Positions 34,055 through 42,556 of a stretch of 64,000 nucleotides of DNA are shown in pieces. How positions within the stretch are numbered: the stretch's first letter is position 1; the number at the start of each line of letters is the position of its first letter. Source of the DNA: Solibacteraceae bacterium. GTDB lineage: Bacteria; Acidobacteriota; Terriglobia; Bryobacterales; Bryobacteraceae. Under the pieces are notes generated by a model, which ran no database searches, had not been told where the DNA came from, and saw nothing but the letters and a program-made list of their open reading frames with translations. Position numbers and translations under genes: made by a program. The DNA lies in assembly GCA_026984795.1 (NCBI GenBank), contig JALSRK010000057.1, positions 1-64,000 of the forward strand. Direction: 5' to 3'.

Positions 34055-34612
34055 ATGTTCGTCAGCGAACAGCATCCTCTCACCCGTCTGTTCCGCCAGC
34101 TCGTCGCGAAGCGCTTGGCCGGCGACGCCCAGATCCGCGACCCCCAGGTGACCGACTACGTAACCCGGGTGCTGGTGGATTTCACCGACGCGCGCAACCT
34201 CTACCGCATCCGGAACGTTAGAGGCAAACGTCTGGAAGACGTCGGCGAGATGCTCCTCGAGGCCAGTCCGCTGTTCGAGGCCCGCTCGTTCCTCCGCGAG
34301 CGGGAGGTGCGCAAGCACATCGGCGACTACACACTGTTTCTGACCGGGCTGTTCCCGGAATACGTCGCCACGCTGCCCCGGCAGCGGCTGCGCCTCGACG
34401 CCCTCATCGACTACGTGCAGACGGGCAAGGAGTCCTATCGCGTCGTCTCCTACTTCGACCAGTTCGAGTTCCGCAAAGAAGCGCCGCTGTTCCGCAAGCT
34501 GTCGGAGAACTTCGAACTGTGCGTCTACGGGCTGAACCTGGTCAAGAGCGACCTGGAGCGGATGCAGCATCCCGAGTTCCGCAAGGTGCAGGAGACCTGG
34601 GACTCGCCGTGA
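34055..34612 (+). CDS. Conserved-looking protein of unknown function
   Basis: 185 residues with a strong ribosome-binding site (AGGAGGAGGGG) before ATG 34055. It is hydrophilic, mostly helical and rich in Arg/Glu/Leu (EARSFLREREVRKHIGDY, ESYRVVSYFDQFEFRKEAP), with no signal peptide, Cys cluster or membrane helix. Codon use and start signals leave little doubt that it is a real gene. I cannot assign a family. It is monocistronic and convergent with ilvD. Confidence 0.7.
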   Translation: MFVSEQHPLTRLFRQLVAKRLAGDAQIRDPQVTDYVTRVLVDFTDARNLYRIRNVRGKRLEDVGEMLLEASPLFEARSFLREREVRKHIGDYTLFLTGLFPEYVATLPRQRLRLDALIDYVQTGKESYRVVSYFDQFEFRKEAPLFRKLSENFELCVYGLNLVKSDLERMQHPEFRKVQETWDSP

Positions 34613-34716
34613 GCGGGCCGGTCCCGGCGAGAGAGCCCGGGCGGGACCGGGCGGGCTCGAGATCCACGGAGGCGCGTTTCCCGGGTCTTTCGGTGCGGGC
34701 CGGGATGCTGGCCCCG

Positions 34717-36444
34717 TCAGATCTCCATCACGGCGCCGGTGTCGGCGCTGGTGACGTGGAGCAGATAACGCGCCAGCCAGCCGCGCTTCACCTTCGGCTC
34801 GAAGGGCGGCAACGAGGCGAGGCGGCGATCGATCTCCGCTTGCGGCACCTTGAGCTCGATGGTACGTGACTTGACGTCGATGGAGATCCGGTCGCCGGGC
34901 TTGACGGCGGCGATGGGTCCGCCGGCGGCGGCCTCGGGAGCGACATGGCCGATGCAGAGGCCGCGGGTGCCGCCGGAGAAGCGGCCGTCGGTGATCAACG
35001 CCGCTTTGACGCCGGAGCCGACGATGGCCGCCGTCGGCGAGAGCATCTCCTGCATGCCCGGACCGCCCCGGGGCCCTTCGTAGCGGATCACTACCACGTC
35101 GCCGTCCTTCACCTCGCCGCCCAGGATGCCCTCGAGGGCCTCTTCCTGAGACTCGTAGATTCTGGCCGGTCCCTCGAAAGTCCGCATGTCGTCGGCCACG
35201 CCGGCCACTTTCACCACCGATCCCTTGGGGGCGAGGTTGCCGAAGAGCACCGCCAGGCCGCCGTCGTTGGAGAAGGCGTTCGAGACGGGCCGGATGACGT
35301 CGCCGTCGGGGGCGGGCCGGTCGCGGGTCATGTCCTCGAGCGTGCCCCACAGGGTGCGGGCGCTCAGGTCCATGCCGCAGTCCGAGTTGGCCGCGATCTC
35401 TTTGACGATGGCGCCGATGCCGCCCTTCTCATGCACGTCCTGGATGTGCACGTCGGGCCGGCTGGGCGAGACCTTGCAGATGTTCGGCGTGCGGGCGGAG
35501 ATCTTGTTGAGGCGGTTGAGGTCGTAGGCGATGCCGGCCGAGTGAGCCAGCGCCAGGCCGTGAAGGATGGTGTTGGTGGAGCCGCCCATGGCCATGTCGA
35601 GCATGAAGGCGTTGTCGAGGGCCTGCTCGGTGACGACGTCGAGCGGCCGCAGGCCCTTTTCGAGGCAGTCTTTGAGCACGTGGGCGGCGCGGCGGACCAG
35701 ATCGAGGCGTTCCGGGTTCAGCTCGGTGGCGGTGGAGTGGTCGTCGATCCAGCGCGCCGCGGGAATCGTGCCGTTGCCGGGCAGCGCCAGCCCGATCACC
35801 TCGGCCAGACAGTTCATCGAGTTGGCGGTGAACATGCCCGAGCAGGAGCCGCAGCTCGGACAGGCGCGTTCGGCCAGCGAGCGGAGCTGGCGCTCGGAGA
35901 TCTTGCCCGCCGAGTGCCGGCCGACGGCCTCGAAGACGCTGATCAGGTCTTCGCTGGCCCGCCCGGCGAGCATCGGCCCGCCGCTGACGTAGACCGACGG
36001 GATGTTGATCCGCACCATGGCGTTCAGCATCGCCGGGACGATCTTGTCGCAGTTGCCGATGCCGATCCAGCCGTCGCAGGGATGCGCTCCGACGATCGTC
36101 TCGATCTGATCGGCGATCAGCTCCCGCGACGGCAACGAGTACTTCATACCGAAGTGGCCCATAGCGATGCCGTCGCAGATGGCGCCGCCGATATTCGTGT
36201 ACCAGACGTTGAAGCCTAGCCCTTCCAGCTCCTCCTTGAGCACCGCTCCCAGCTTGTCGAGGTGTGCGTGGCCGGGGATCTGCGTCGTGTACGAGTTGAT
36301 GATCGTCACGAACGGCTTCCTCAGGTCGTCGAACGACCGGATCGCCCCCTCCGCCATCATCAGCGAGGCGGCCGGGAGCATATGCGTACCCTCGGCGATG
36401 ATGCGGCTACCCTTCTTGCGAATGTCCTCGATACCTGGATTCAT
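34717..36444 (-). CDS. ilvD: Dihydroxy-acid dehydratase
   Basis: 575 residues from ATG 36444, chosen because family members begin shortly before a (R/K)xxSRxIAEG block, here KKGSRIIAEG. An in-frame ATG at 36480 overlaps the vapC stop (ATGA) and would add 12 residues. Iron-sulfur cluster and active-site landmarks are NIGGAICDGIAMGH, IGNCDKIVPAM and CPSCGSCSGMFTANSMNC. SGVKAALITDGRFSGGTRG marks the C-terminal barrel. The enzyme converts dihydroxy-acids to 2-keto acids in Val/Ile synthesis; the Edd sugar-acid branch is related, but the length and motifs fit IlvD. Its only apparent promoter lies before a toxin-antitoxin pair, which is unusual. Confidence 0.9.
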   Translation of the reverse strand: MNPGIEDIRKKGSRIIAEGTHMLPAASLMMAEGAIRSFDDLRKPFVTIINSYTTQIPGHAHLDKLGAVLKEELEGLGFNVWYTNIGGAICDGIAMGHFGMKYSLPSRELIADQIETIVGAHPCDGWIGIGNCDKIVPAMLNAMVRINIPSVYVSGGPMLAGRASEDLISVFEAVGRHSAGKISERQLRSLAERACPSCGSCSGMFTANSMNCLAEVIGLALPGNGTIPAARWIDDHSTATELNPERLDLVRRAAHVLKDCLEKGLRPLDVVTEQALDNAFMLDMAMGGSTNTILHGLALAHSAGIAYDLNRLNKISARTPNICKVSPSRPDVHIQDVHEKGGIGAIVKEIAANSDCGMDLSARTLWGTLEDMTRDRPAPDGDVIRPVSNAFSNDGGLAVLFGNLAPKGSVVKVAGVADDMRTFEGPARIYESQEEALEGILGGEVKDGDVVVIRYEGPRGGPGMQEMLSPTAAIVGSGVKAALITDGRFSGGTRGLCIGHVAPEAAAGGPIAAVKPGDRISIDVKSRTIELKVPQAEIDRRLASLPPFEPKVKRGWLARYLLHVTSADTGAVMEI

Positions 36445-36476
36445 AACTTCGTATTCTCTCAAAACCGCCGGGGCGC

Positions 36477-36872
36477 TCATCGGAGGAGCTTCCGGACGGC
36501 GCGCAAGGGAGTGAACCGGGCGATGGCATCGAAGTCCCGGTCGCGGTGCCAAACGGGAACGTCGTTTTCGATAGCGACAGCCGCGATCAAACAATCCACA
36601 GGGGACCGAATTGTCCGGCCCCGCCGGCGACCCGTTCGGTAAATATCGGCCGCCAGCAGGAAGACATCGGCGGGCAGGGGGTCGCTCAACCGCTCCATCG
36701 CCATGAGAGACCTGGCGATTCGGGCGGCGGCGGACGCCTGCCGTATCCCTTGAACGACTTCTTGGATGATCGGGCCGCACGTAGCGAACCGAACCAGATC
36801 CTCGGGCTCGAGGCAGGCGCCCAAGCTTCCGTCGAGCACGTCGATCCAGATGGAGGTGTCCACGAGAATCAC
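36477..36872 (-). CDS. vapC: VapC-type PIN-domain ribonuclease toxin
   Basis: 131 residues. Its ATG overlaps the antitoxin stop (ATGA at 36869-36872). PIN-domain acidic residues are in place: D5 in ILVDTSIWID, the Glu in IIQEVVQG, and the Asp pair region SPVDCLIAAVA and HRDRDFDAIA. VapC toxins cleave tRNA or rRNA and are held inactive by VapB. The stop overlaps a possible ilvD start, so toxin and biosynthetic gene share a transcript. Confidence 0.88.
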   Translation of the reverse strand: MILVDTSIWIDVLDGSLGACLEPEDLVRFATCGPIIQEVVQGIRQASAAARIARSLMAMERLSDPLPADVFLLAADIYRTGRRRGRTIRSPVDCLIAAVAIENDVPVWHRDRDFDAIARFTPLRAVRKLLR

Positions 36873-37096
36873 CGCGAGCGCTCCCTACGGAGCCGTTCAG
36901 TGCGATCGGCTCTCATTTCGTCCAGATCACCCTCCCAGACTCCGGAACCGAAAAAGTCCCGGATCTTCATGATCTCGTGGAAACGTATCACCTCCTCCAG
37001 GGCTTTGTTGACGGTAGCCGAATATGTCTTCAATCCAAGGACTCGGCGGGCCTTTTCGAGGTTCTCCTCATCGAGCACAAGATTCGTACGCTTCAT
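36869..37096 (-). CDS. vapB: VapB-type antitoxin (ribbon-helix-helix)
   Basis: 75 residues. The N-terminus KRTNLVLDEENLEKARRVLG and TYSATVNKALEEVI fits the VapB/DUF2191 class of antitoxins. The C-terminal half, FFGSGVWEGDLDEMRADR, would wrap the toxin. It directly precedes vapC with a four-base overlap. TATAAT (minus strand, 37103-37108) ends six bases before the start codon and no ribosome-binding site is visible, so the transcript is probably leaderless. Confidence 0.87.
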   Translation of the reverse strand: MKRTNLVLDEENLEKARRVLGLKTYSATVNKALEEVIRFHEIMKIRDFFGSGVWEGDLDEMRADRTERLRRERSR

Positions 37097-37102
37097 GTGT
37101 AT

Positions 37103-37108
37103 ATTATA
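37103..37108 (-). promoter_or_regulatory. -10 element of vapBC(-ilvD)
   Basis: Perfect TATAAT on the minus strand, six bases before the vapB ATG. The local repeat GTATAATATAC is partly palindromic and could be the VapB operator. Confidence 0.5.
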
Positions 37109-37111
37109 CGC

Positions 37112-38041
37112 CTACTCGCGGCTTGATGCCACTTGGACGCGGTCGAGCGGCAACTGGGAAGTGATCACCTCGCGGATCGCCGAGAGGACCTCCCGCCGGG
37201 GGTAGGTCCGGCGCCAGGCCAGCCCGATGCGCCGGCGGGCCCCTCGACCGGCGAGGGGCATCGCGGCGATCCCCGGGTTGCGCTCCCGCAGGCGCTCCCA
37301 GGCCAAGGCGGGGATGAGCGTGCAGCCGGCGCCCGCGGCGACGAGTTCCACCAAAGTCTCGAGGCTGGTCGCCTGGAAGTCGTCAGCCCCGGCGCCCGTT
37401 CCGTGCGTGCCGCAGACGTCCAAGGCTTGGTCCCGTAAACAGTGGCCCTCGGCGAGCAGAAGTAACTCGCCGGGCGGAATCTCGGCCGCCGAGGCCCGTC
37501 TGCGCTTCGCCAAGGGATGGTTCCGGGGACAAGCGAGCAGGAAGGGCTCGTCGAACAGAGGAGCTGTTTCCAGCGCCTCGCCGCCCGCCGGCAGCGAGAG
37601 CAGCACGGCATCGAGCCGGTGTTCCCGCAGCTCCGAGAGCAGGCCGGCGGTGAGGCCCTCACGGACGATCAGCTTCAACTTCGGGCAGCGGCGCTTCAGA
37701 GAGGACAGCGCCAGCGGCAGCAGGTAGGGCGCCAGGGTGGCGATCACCCCAAGCCGGAACTCGCCGCTCAGCGGGTCGCGGAGCCCCGCGGCGGTCTCCT
37801 CAAGCCGTCTGGCGGCTTCGAGAACCAGCCGGGCCCGGGCCACGATCCGTTCGCCCTCGGGCGTAAGCCATACCTGCTTGTTCGTCCGCTCGAAAAGCCG
37901 GACGCCGAGCCTCTCTTCCAGGCGTTTCACCTGGGTGCTGAGCGTCGGCTGGCTCACGAAACAGTCGGCCGCCGCTCGCCCGAAGTGGCGGCGGTCGGCC
38001 ACCGCCACGATGTAGCGGAGTTCCTGAAGGGTCACATCCAT
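37112..38041 (-). CDS. oxyR: OxyR-type LysR-family peroxide sensor
   Basis: 309 residues. The LysR helix-turn-helix is at residues ~1-60 (ELRYIVAVADRRHFGRAA, SQPTLSTQVKRLEERLG). The sensor loop reads AEGHC201LRDQALDVC210; spacing and context match the redox Cys pair C199/C208 of E. coli OxyR, so it should form a disulfide with peroxide. It is divergent from dps, a classical OxyR target. A promoter (TTGATT, 18 bases, TATAGT) lies in the shared interval. Its stop is 15 bases from the vapB start. Confidence 0.92.
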   Translation of the reverse strand: MDVTLQELRYIVAVADRRHFGRAAADCFVSQPTLSTQVKRLEERLGVRLFERTNKQVWLTPEGERIVARARLVLEAARRLEETAAGLRDPLSGEFRLGVIATLAPYLLPLALSSLKRRCPKLKLIVREGLTAGLLSELREHRLDAVLLSLPAGGEALETAPLFDEPFLLACPRNHPLAKRRRASAAEIPPGELLLLAEGHCLRDQALDVCGTHGTGAGADDFQATSLETLVELVAAGAGCTLIPALAWERLRERNPGIAAMPLAGRGARRRIGLAWRRTYPRREVLSAIREVITSQLPLDRVQVASSRE

Positions 38042-38062
38042 CGATTCCTCTTGTCAATCATA

Positions 38063-38092
38063 ACTATAGCAACATTCGATTTTACAAATCAA
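38063..38092 (-). promoter_or_regulatory. oxyR promoter in the oxyR-dps interval
   Basis: On the minus strand, TTGATT (38087-38092) and TATAGT (38063-38068) are 18 bases apart. The interval contains CTATAG and ATTCGAT half-site-like elements that OxyR could bind. The dps promoter must overlap this region. Confidence 0.4.
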
Positions 38093-38100
38093 TGAGCTTC

Positions 38101-38117
38101 CTGCAACATGGTTGCAG
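38101..38117 (+). repeat. Perfect palindrome at the dps ribosome-binding site
   Basis: CTGCAAC-ATG-GTTGCAG has two seven-base arms around a three-base centre. Its right arm runs into AGGAGG, the dps ribosome-binding site (38115-38120). It could be an operator or an RNA hairpin that limits translation. Confidence 0.6.
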
Positions 38118-38131
38118 GAGGTCATGAAGAA

Positions 38132-38578
38132 ATGAATCGAGCGACGATTTCAGAACTCAACCAGATCCTGGCCGACTACGCCGTTCTCTATCAGAAGCTG
38201 CGCGGCTATCACTGGCGGGTATCCGGGCCGGCGTTCTTTCAACTTCACGAGAAGTTCGGCGAACTGTACGAGGAGACGGCGGAGCGCGCCGATGAGGTGG
38301 CCGAGCGGATCCGGGCCCTGGGCGGCGAGCCGCTCTCGACACTGAAAGAGTTGGGTGAGGCGGCCCGGCTGACCGAGGACGGCTCGACAACCGAGGCGGC
38401 GGAGATGGTGCGGGCCCTGGCGGCTGACTACCGGACTTTGAACGGCCGCCTGCGGGCGATGGCGGCGAATGCCGCCGAGGCCGGCGACACGGCGACGGTG
38501 AACCTGCTCGAAGAGTTTGCTGACGGTCAGGAGAAGACCGTCTGGATGCTCTCGGCGTGGCTCGCCGGAGCAGCGTAG
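38132..38578 (+). CDS. dps: Dps-family ferritin-like protein
   Basis: 148 residues. ATG 38132 is chosen over ATG 38108 because AGGAGG lies at 38115-38120. The four-helix fold carries the Dps ferroxidase signature: [26 protein letters not shown], with the His, the later Asp in [11 protein letters not shown], and Glu. Dps shells oxidise iron with peroxide and bind DNA. The position next to a divergent oxyR supports induction by peroxide. Basic N-terminal residues are few, so DNA binding is uncertain. Nucleotides 38579-38852 after it hold no gene that I can support. Confidence 0.9.
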   Translation: MNRATISELNQILADYAVLYQKLRGYHWRVSGPAFFQLHEKFGELYEETAERADEVAERIRALGGEPLSTLKELGEAARLTEDGSTTEAAEMVRALAADYRTLNGRLRAMAANAAEAGDTATVNLLEEFADGQEKTVWMLSAWLAGAA

Positions 38579-38852
38579 CCCGTGCCGGCGTGAGCCCACG
38601 CCCCGGCGATGGTCCCCGCCCGGGTCCCAGGGCGGGGACCCGCGGGCCGTGCGGCAAGATCTTTCGCCGGCGAAGCTGCGGGAAAATCTTCCCGCGGCGG
38701 GATCCCGGCGGTACGCAGCCGTTTCGGATGCAGCCGTTTCGGAAGCGCGGCGGTTGACGCTCTCCGGGGCATCCCGTAGGATGAGGAGTGCCGGCCGGGT
38801 TGCGGGCAGGGCGGTCGGGCCGCCGCGCCGGCCGGGGAGTTGCAGAACGACC

Positions 38853-39245
38853 ATGCGGGCCTCCAGCGCCGAAGCCGATTCCGGAGGGCCCTCGATTCCG
38901 GACAAGCTCTACTTTCGCATCGGCGAAGTGAGCCGCCTGTCGGGGGTGAAGCCCCACGTGCTGCGCTATTGGGAGACTGAGTTCCCGGCCATCGCCCCTA
39001 AGAAGTCGGGTAGCGGCCACCGCCTGTACCGGCGTAAGGATGTCGAGCTGATCCTGGAGATCAAGCGCCTGCTCTACGAGGAACGCTTCACGATCGAGGG
39101 AGCGCGGAAGTACCTGAGCCACAGGTCGCGGGCAAAGGTTTCGGCAAAGGCCCCGGCGAAGCAGGAGAGCTTGTTCGGCGCCGATCCAGATCTTGTCGCG
39201 ACCATCCGGGCGGAGCTGCGCGAAATCCTGGACATGCTCCGCTGA
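38853..39245 (+). CDS. MerR-family transcription regulator
   Basis: 130 residues. ATG 38853 has GGGAG upstream. The winged helix begins [26 protein letters not shown] and continues [36 protein letters not shown], the MerR DNA-binding domain. The C-terminal part is short, with no Cys or ligand-binding domain, ending in a helix ([15 protein letters not shown]) for dimerization. Such short MerR proteins occur across many bacteria next to housekeeping genes. The target is unknown. Confidence 0.87.
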   Translation: MRASSAEADSGGPSIPDKLYFRIGEVSRLSGVKPHVLRYWETEFPAIAPKKSGSGHRLYRRKDVELILEIKRLLYEERFTIEGARKYLSHRSRAKVSAKAPAKQESLFGADPDLVATIRAELREILDMLR

Positions 39246-39377
39246 AGTCGAGCCCGCCGCCGGCATCGAAGCCTTCGGTCGCGCCGCGCTACCGCCCTCC
39301 AGCCCGGACGGACACCTCGTCGGTCCGCGCGAGGGGTTGGGTCCCCTCCCGTTGCACCTGGCCCGTGGGCAGAGCCG

Positions 39378-39722
39378 TCAAGGGGAGGAGGCGCGGCGCG
39401 CCGGGCCGGTGGCCGCCTGCGGGGAATGGGCGAGGTGGTGCAGGAGTCGGACGTAGACGGTGAAGCCCTGGGGCCGGGGGGTGAGCCTACGCTCGAACCG
39501 GGCCATGGAACACCTCAAGCGCGTGGCGACGGCGGCGAGCAGTTCCAAGCGCTCTGCGGCCACGGGCTCCCCGGGACAATGAGGTCTGCAGCACTCCGCC
39601 GCAGCGAGGCCCGTTTCCAGATCGGCGAGATCTCCCCGCCGAATCGCTTCCAGGATACGTCCGGCCAGGCAGGCGACCGGTGGGCGGCCGGGTGTCTGCT
39701 TCTGTGTCCCGATCCCGTTCAT
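39378..39722 (-). CDS. Possible small protein, antisense upstream of flbD
   Basis: 114 residues. ATG 39722 has GAGGGA five bases upstream. The protein is helical with a coherent hydrophobic/charged rhythm (AGRILEAIRRGDLADLETGL, ERLELLAAVATRLRCSM). It contains several Cys (AECCRPHC) but no known domain. It lies head-to-head with the flagellar genes, so a role in motility is possible, but this is position only. It could also be a spurious frame in GC-rich DNA. The flanks (39246-39377 and 39723-39842) show no other gene. Confidence 0.45.
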   Translation of the reverse strand: MNGIGTQKQTPGRPPVACLAGRILEAIRRGDLADLETGLAAAECCRPHCPGEPVAAERLELLAAVATRLRCSMARFERRLTPRPQGFTVYVRLLHHLAHSPQAATGPARRASSP

Positions 39723-39842
39723 CGTGTCCCTCGCTGGTCTCATCGGACCGCAGCCGCGGTTTCTTAGAAACCGGCCGGGGCCGCCTGTTCTGGGCCAACA
39801 GAGATTCCGGCGCTGCCGATAAGGGAAAGGGAGGCCACCGCC

Positions 39843-40088
39843 GTGATCCGCCTGACCCGCATCAACCACGTGCCCCTCGTGCTGAACGCGGAACTGATCG
39901 AGCACGTCGAAGTGACCCCGGACACGGTGATCAGCCTTACCACCGGCCAGAAGTTCGTCGTACTCGAGAGCCCGGACGAGGTGATCGAGCGGGTGATCGA
40001 GTACCGGAAGGCGATCAACGACTGCTCTTACCGGCGGCGCAGCCAGCGGCCGGAACGCGGCGCTGAGAAAGGAGTGGATTCGGTCTGA
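39843..40088 (+). CDS. flbD: FlbD-family flagellar protein
   Basis: 81 residues from GTG 39843, with GGGAGG upstream. The whole small domain is recognisable: MIRLTRINHVPLVLNAELIE, VTPDTVISLTTGQKFVVLES, EVIERVIEYRK. FlbD proteins sit next to motA/motB in many bacteria and are needed for motility in some; the molecular role is not known. It ends six bases before motA, so the three genes form an operon. The basic tail (RRRSQRPER) is longer than usual. Confidence 0.9.
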   Translation: MIRLTRINHVPLVLNAELIEHVEVTPDTVISLTTGQKFVVLESPDEVIERVIEYRKAINDCSYRRRSQRPERGAEKGVDSV

Positions 40089-40094
40089 TCCGAC

Positions 40095-40928
40095 ATGGCG
40101 AAACAGCGAAAGGGAGGCGGCCGCAAGCCCGATGTGGCTACCTTTGCCGGGTTGGCCATCGCTCTGGGCGGAATCATCGGGGGGCTGATTCTCGAGGGGG
40201 GCGAGATCCGGGACATCGCCCAGTACACGGCGGCGATGATTGTGTTGGGCGGCACGATCGGCGCCGTCCTGGTAGCCACGCCGCTGGCCGTGGTTCGGGC
40301 GGCGGCCAAGAAACTTCTGGCGGTCTTCTTCGCCAAGACCCTGACCCCGGAGGCCACCATCGAGGAGATCATCGGCTACGCCACCAAGGCCCGGCGCAAC
40401 GGCATCGTTTCGCTGGAGCAGGACGCCGACGCGATCGCCGACCCTTTCCTGCGCAAAGCGCTGATGTTGGCGGTCGACGGGGCCGACATTCAGGATCTGC
40501 GCAAGATGATGGAGCTCGAAATCAGCATGGCTGAGCAGGAAGGCGAAGCCCACGCCAAGGTCTTCGAGGCAGCCGGAGGCTTCGCGCCGACGATCGGCAT
40601 CATCGGGGCTGTACTCGGCCTGATCCAGGTGATGAAGAACCTGGAGAACATCGAGGAGGTGGGCCACGGCATCGCCGTCGCCTTCGTGGCCACCGTCTAC
40701 GGGGTCGGCGCGGCGAACCTCTTTTTCCTGCCGGCGGCAAACAAGATCAAGGCCCGCATCCACCAGGAGACGTTGCTGCGGGAGTTGATGCTCGAGGGCG
40801 TGGTCGGCATTGTCGAAGGATTGAACCCGAAGCTGATCCGCAGCAAGCTGGAGGCCTTCGTCAGCGAAGAGGGGAAAGCAAAGGACAAGAAGGCGCGCTC
40901 CGGCGCCCGTAAGCCGGCCGCGGCATGA
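40095..40928 (+). CDS. motA: Flagellar motor stator subunit MotA
   Basis: 277 residues with four membrane helices: TFAGLAIALGGIIGGLI near the start, a second helix ~30-55, then a large cytoplasmic domain. The helix pair FAPTIGIIGAVLGLIQVM and GIAVAFVATVYGVGAANLFFLP is the MotA/ExbB signature. A Lys/Arg-rich C-terminus (EEGKAKDKKARSGARK) faces the cytoplasm. It couples ion flow to rotor torque with MotB. Its stop overlaps the motB start (ATGA). Confidence 0.93.
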   Translation: MAKQRKGGGRKPDVATFAGLAIALGGIIGGLILEGGEIRDIAQYTAAMIVLGGTIGAVLVATPLAVVRAAAKKLLAVFFAKTLTPEATIEEIIGYATKARRNGIVSLEQDADAIADPFLRKALMLAVDGADIQDLRKMMELEISMAEQEGEAHAKVFEAAGGFAPTIGIIGAVLGLIQVMKNLENIEEVGHGIAVAFVATVYGVGAANLFFLPAANKIKARIHQETLLRELMLEGVVGIVEGLNPKLIRSKLEAFVSEEGKAKDKKARSGARKPAAA

Positions 40929-41803
40929 GGCAGCTTATGGCCCGAGGGAAGAAGAAACAGGCCGAGCACGAGAACCACGAGCGCTGGCTCGTCTCCTATG
41001 CGGACTTCATCACCTTGCTGTTTGCCTTCTTCGTGGTCATGTTCGCCAGCTCGAACGCTGACAAGGGGCGGGCCGCCAAGGTCTCGGACTCGGTCAGGGA
41101 GGCGCTTGAAAACGGGGCCTTCCCGGCCTTGGTGGCCAGTGTGCTGGGGGGCACGGTCGGCGACACCGGGCAGGGCAACGCCCAGATGAAAGGTCCCGGA
41201 GGCGCCCAGATCGCCCGGCACAACGGCGAGCGGGAAGGTCTGGCGGAAGGGCGCCGACCTTCCGGCCCGGGCGACAAGACAGGTGGCTTCATCGCCGAAC
41301 TCCGTCCGGCGTTCGAATACCTGGTCAAGGAGCTGAATCAGGAGATCGCCGACGGAGTGATGACCGTGTCGCTGGAGCCGAGGGGCCTGGTGATCGGGTT
41401 TCGGGAAGCAGCGTTCTTTCCCAGCGGCGAGGCGACGATTTCGCCGGACCGGCTCGACACGATCGCCAAGGTGGCCGAAGTGGTGAGGCGGCTGCCGAAT
41501 CCGGTCCGCCTGGAGGGTCACACCGACTCGGTGCCGATCCACAACGAGAAATACGCCAGCAACTGGGAGCTTTCGGCGGCCCGGGCCATTGCCATGCTGG
41601 AACTGTTCGCCAACCGCTTCGGGGTGCCGAAGAAACGGATGTCGATCGCCGCCTACGCCGACAACGCCCCGGTGGCCAGCAACGACACGCCGGAAGGCCG
41701 CGCCCGCAACCGCCGGGTGGACATCATCCTGTTGAGCCGGATCGGCGTCCAGGCCGAACCGGGCAGTGAAAAGGCCCCCGCCCCGGCTCACGACGCGAAG
41801 TGA
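40925..41803 (+). CDS. motB: Flagellar motor stator subunit MotB
   Basis: 292 residues; ATG 40937 is an alternative start because GAGG lies six bases before it. A single helix follows the basic N-terminus, with the ion-binding Asp in SYADFITLLFAFFVVMF (D27 from the first ATG). Residues ~150-280 form the OmpA-like peptidoglycan-binding domain (LEGHTDSVPIHN, NWELSAARAIAML, NRRVDIILL). Polar residues just after the Asp do not settle proton versus sodium use. It converges on rnc nine bases away. The rest of the flagellar set lies outside the window. Confidence 0.92.
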   Translation: MRQLMARGKKKQAEHENHERWLVSYADFITLLFAFFVVMFASSNADKGRAAKVSDSVREALENGAFPALVASVLGGTVGDTGQGNAQMKGPGGAQIARHNGEREGLAEGRRPSGPGDKTGGFIAELRPAFEYLVKELNQEIADGVMTVSLEPRGLVIGFREAAFFPSGEATISPDRLDTIAKVAEVVRRLPNPVRLEGHTDSVPIHNEKYASNWELSAARAIAMLELFANRFGVPKKRMSIAAYADNAPVASNDTPEGRARNRRVDIILLSRIGVQAEPGSEKAPAPAHDAK

Positions 41804-41812
41804 AACCCGGCT

Positions 41813-42544
41813 TCAGCCCGAGGAAGGACTCTCTCCACCCCGGCGCAGCCGCTCGAGCAACGCCCGGGCCGCCGCCTGGCCGGCAATCTTCTTCGAGGTG
41901 CCCTCGCCGGCGGCGGACCAGGCATCGCCGATCCGCACCTCAACGCGGAAGACCTTCGCGTGCTCCGGCCCCTGGGAGCCGGCGAGCCGGTAGCGGGGCT
42001 GCGGGAGCCCGGCGCTTTGGGCGTATTCTTGCAACTCGCCTTTGTAGTCCTTGATTCCGTTGTCTTCGGCATCCGGGAGACCCTCCAGGTCGCCGGTCAC
42101 GCGGGTGAGGACGAACTGTTTCGCGGCCTCGTAGCCTCCATCCAGATAGATGGCGGCGATCACCGCTTCGAGGGCGTCCGCCAGCAGAGCGCGCTTCTCG
42201 CGCCCACCGCTGAGTTCCTCGCCCCGGCCGAGCAGCAGGAACTCGCCGAGCCCCAACTCCCGGGCCACGGCGCACAAGTGCAGCGCGTTGACGAATCCCG
42301 CCTTCAGCTTCGAAAGCGTCCCTTCGTTCAGCTCCGGCAGGCGGGCCACGAGAGCGTCGCTGACCGCCAGACCCAGCACGGCGTCGCCAAGGAACTCGAG
42401 CTGCTCGTTGCTCGCTCTCGCCAGGCAGACCTCGCCGCCGGTCTCGTAGGTGTGGGACTTATGGGTGAGGGCGCGGCGTAGTAGCTCCTTGTCCCGAAAC
42501 CGGTACCCGAGCCGCTCTTCGAGCGCTTCCAGCTCCGCGCCCAC
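41813..42544 (-). CDS. rnc: Ribonuclease III
   Basis: 243 residues from GTG 42544, with AGGAGGG upstream. The catalytic helix has NEQLEFLGD (E47, E50, D54), and the second acidic set is in ADALEAVIAAIYLDGG. The C-terminal ~75 residues are a double-stranded-RNA-binding domain (DYKGELQEYAQSAG, KKIAGQAAARALLERL). It cleaves rRNA precursors and other duplex RNA. Its start lies only 12 bases after the polyglutamine gene, so it is probably co-transcribed with the envelope genes upstream, an unusual context. Confidence 0.95.
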   Translation of the reverse strand: MGAELEALEERLGYRFRDKELLRRALTHKSHTYETGGEVCLARASNEQLEFLGDAVLGLAVSDALVARLPELNEGTLSKLKAGFVNALHLCAVARELGLGEFLLLGRGEELSGGREKRALLADALEAVIAAIYLDGGYEAAKQFVLTRVTGDLEGLPDAEDNGIKDYKGELQEYAQSAGLPQPRYRLAGSQGPEHAKVFRVEVRIGDAWSAAGEGTSKKIAGQAAARALLERLRRGGESPSSG

Positions 42545-42556
42545 GTCCCTCCTGAA

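Noticed and set aside
34945-36219. Long plus-strand open frame opposite ilvD
   Set aside because: No start signal or domain; ilvD cluster motifs on the other strand are complete.
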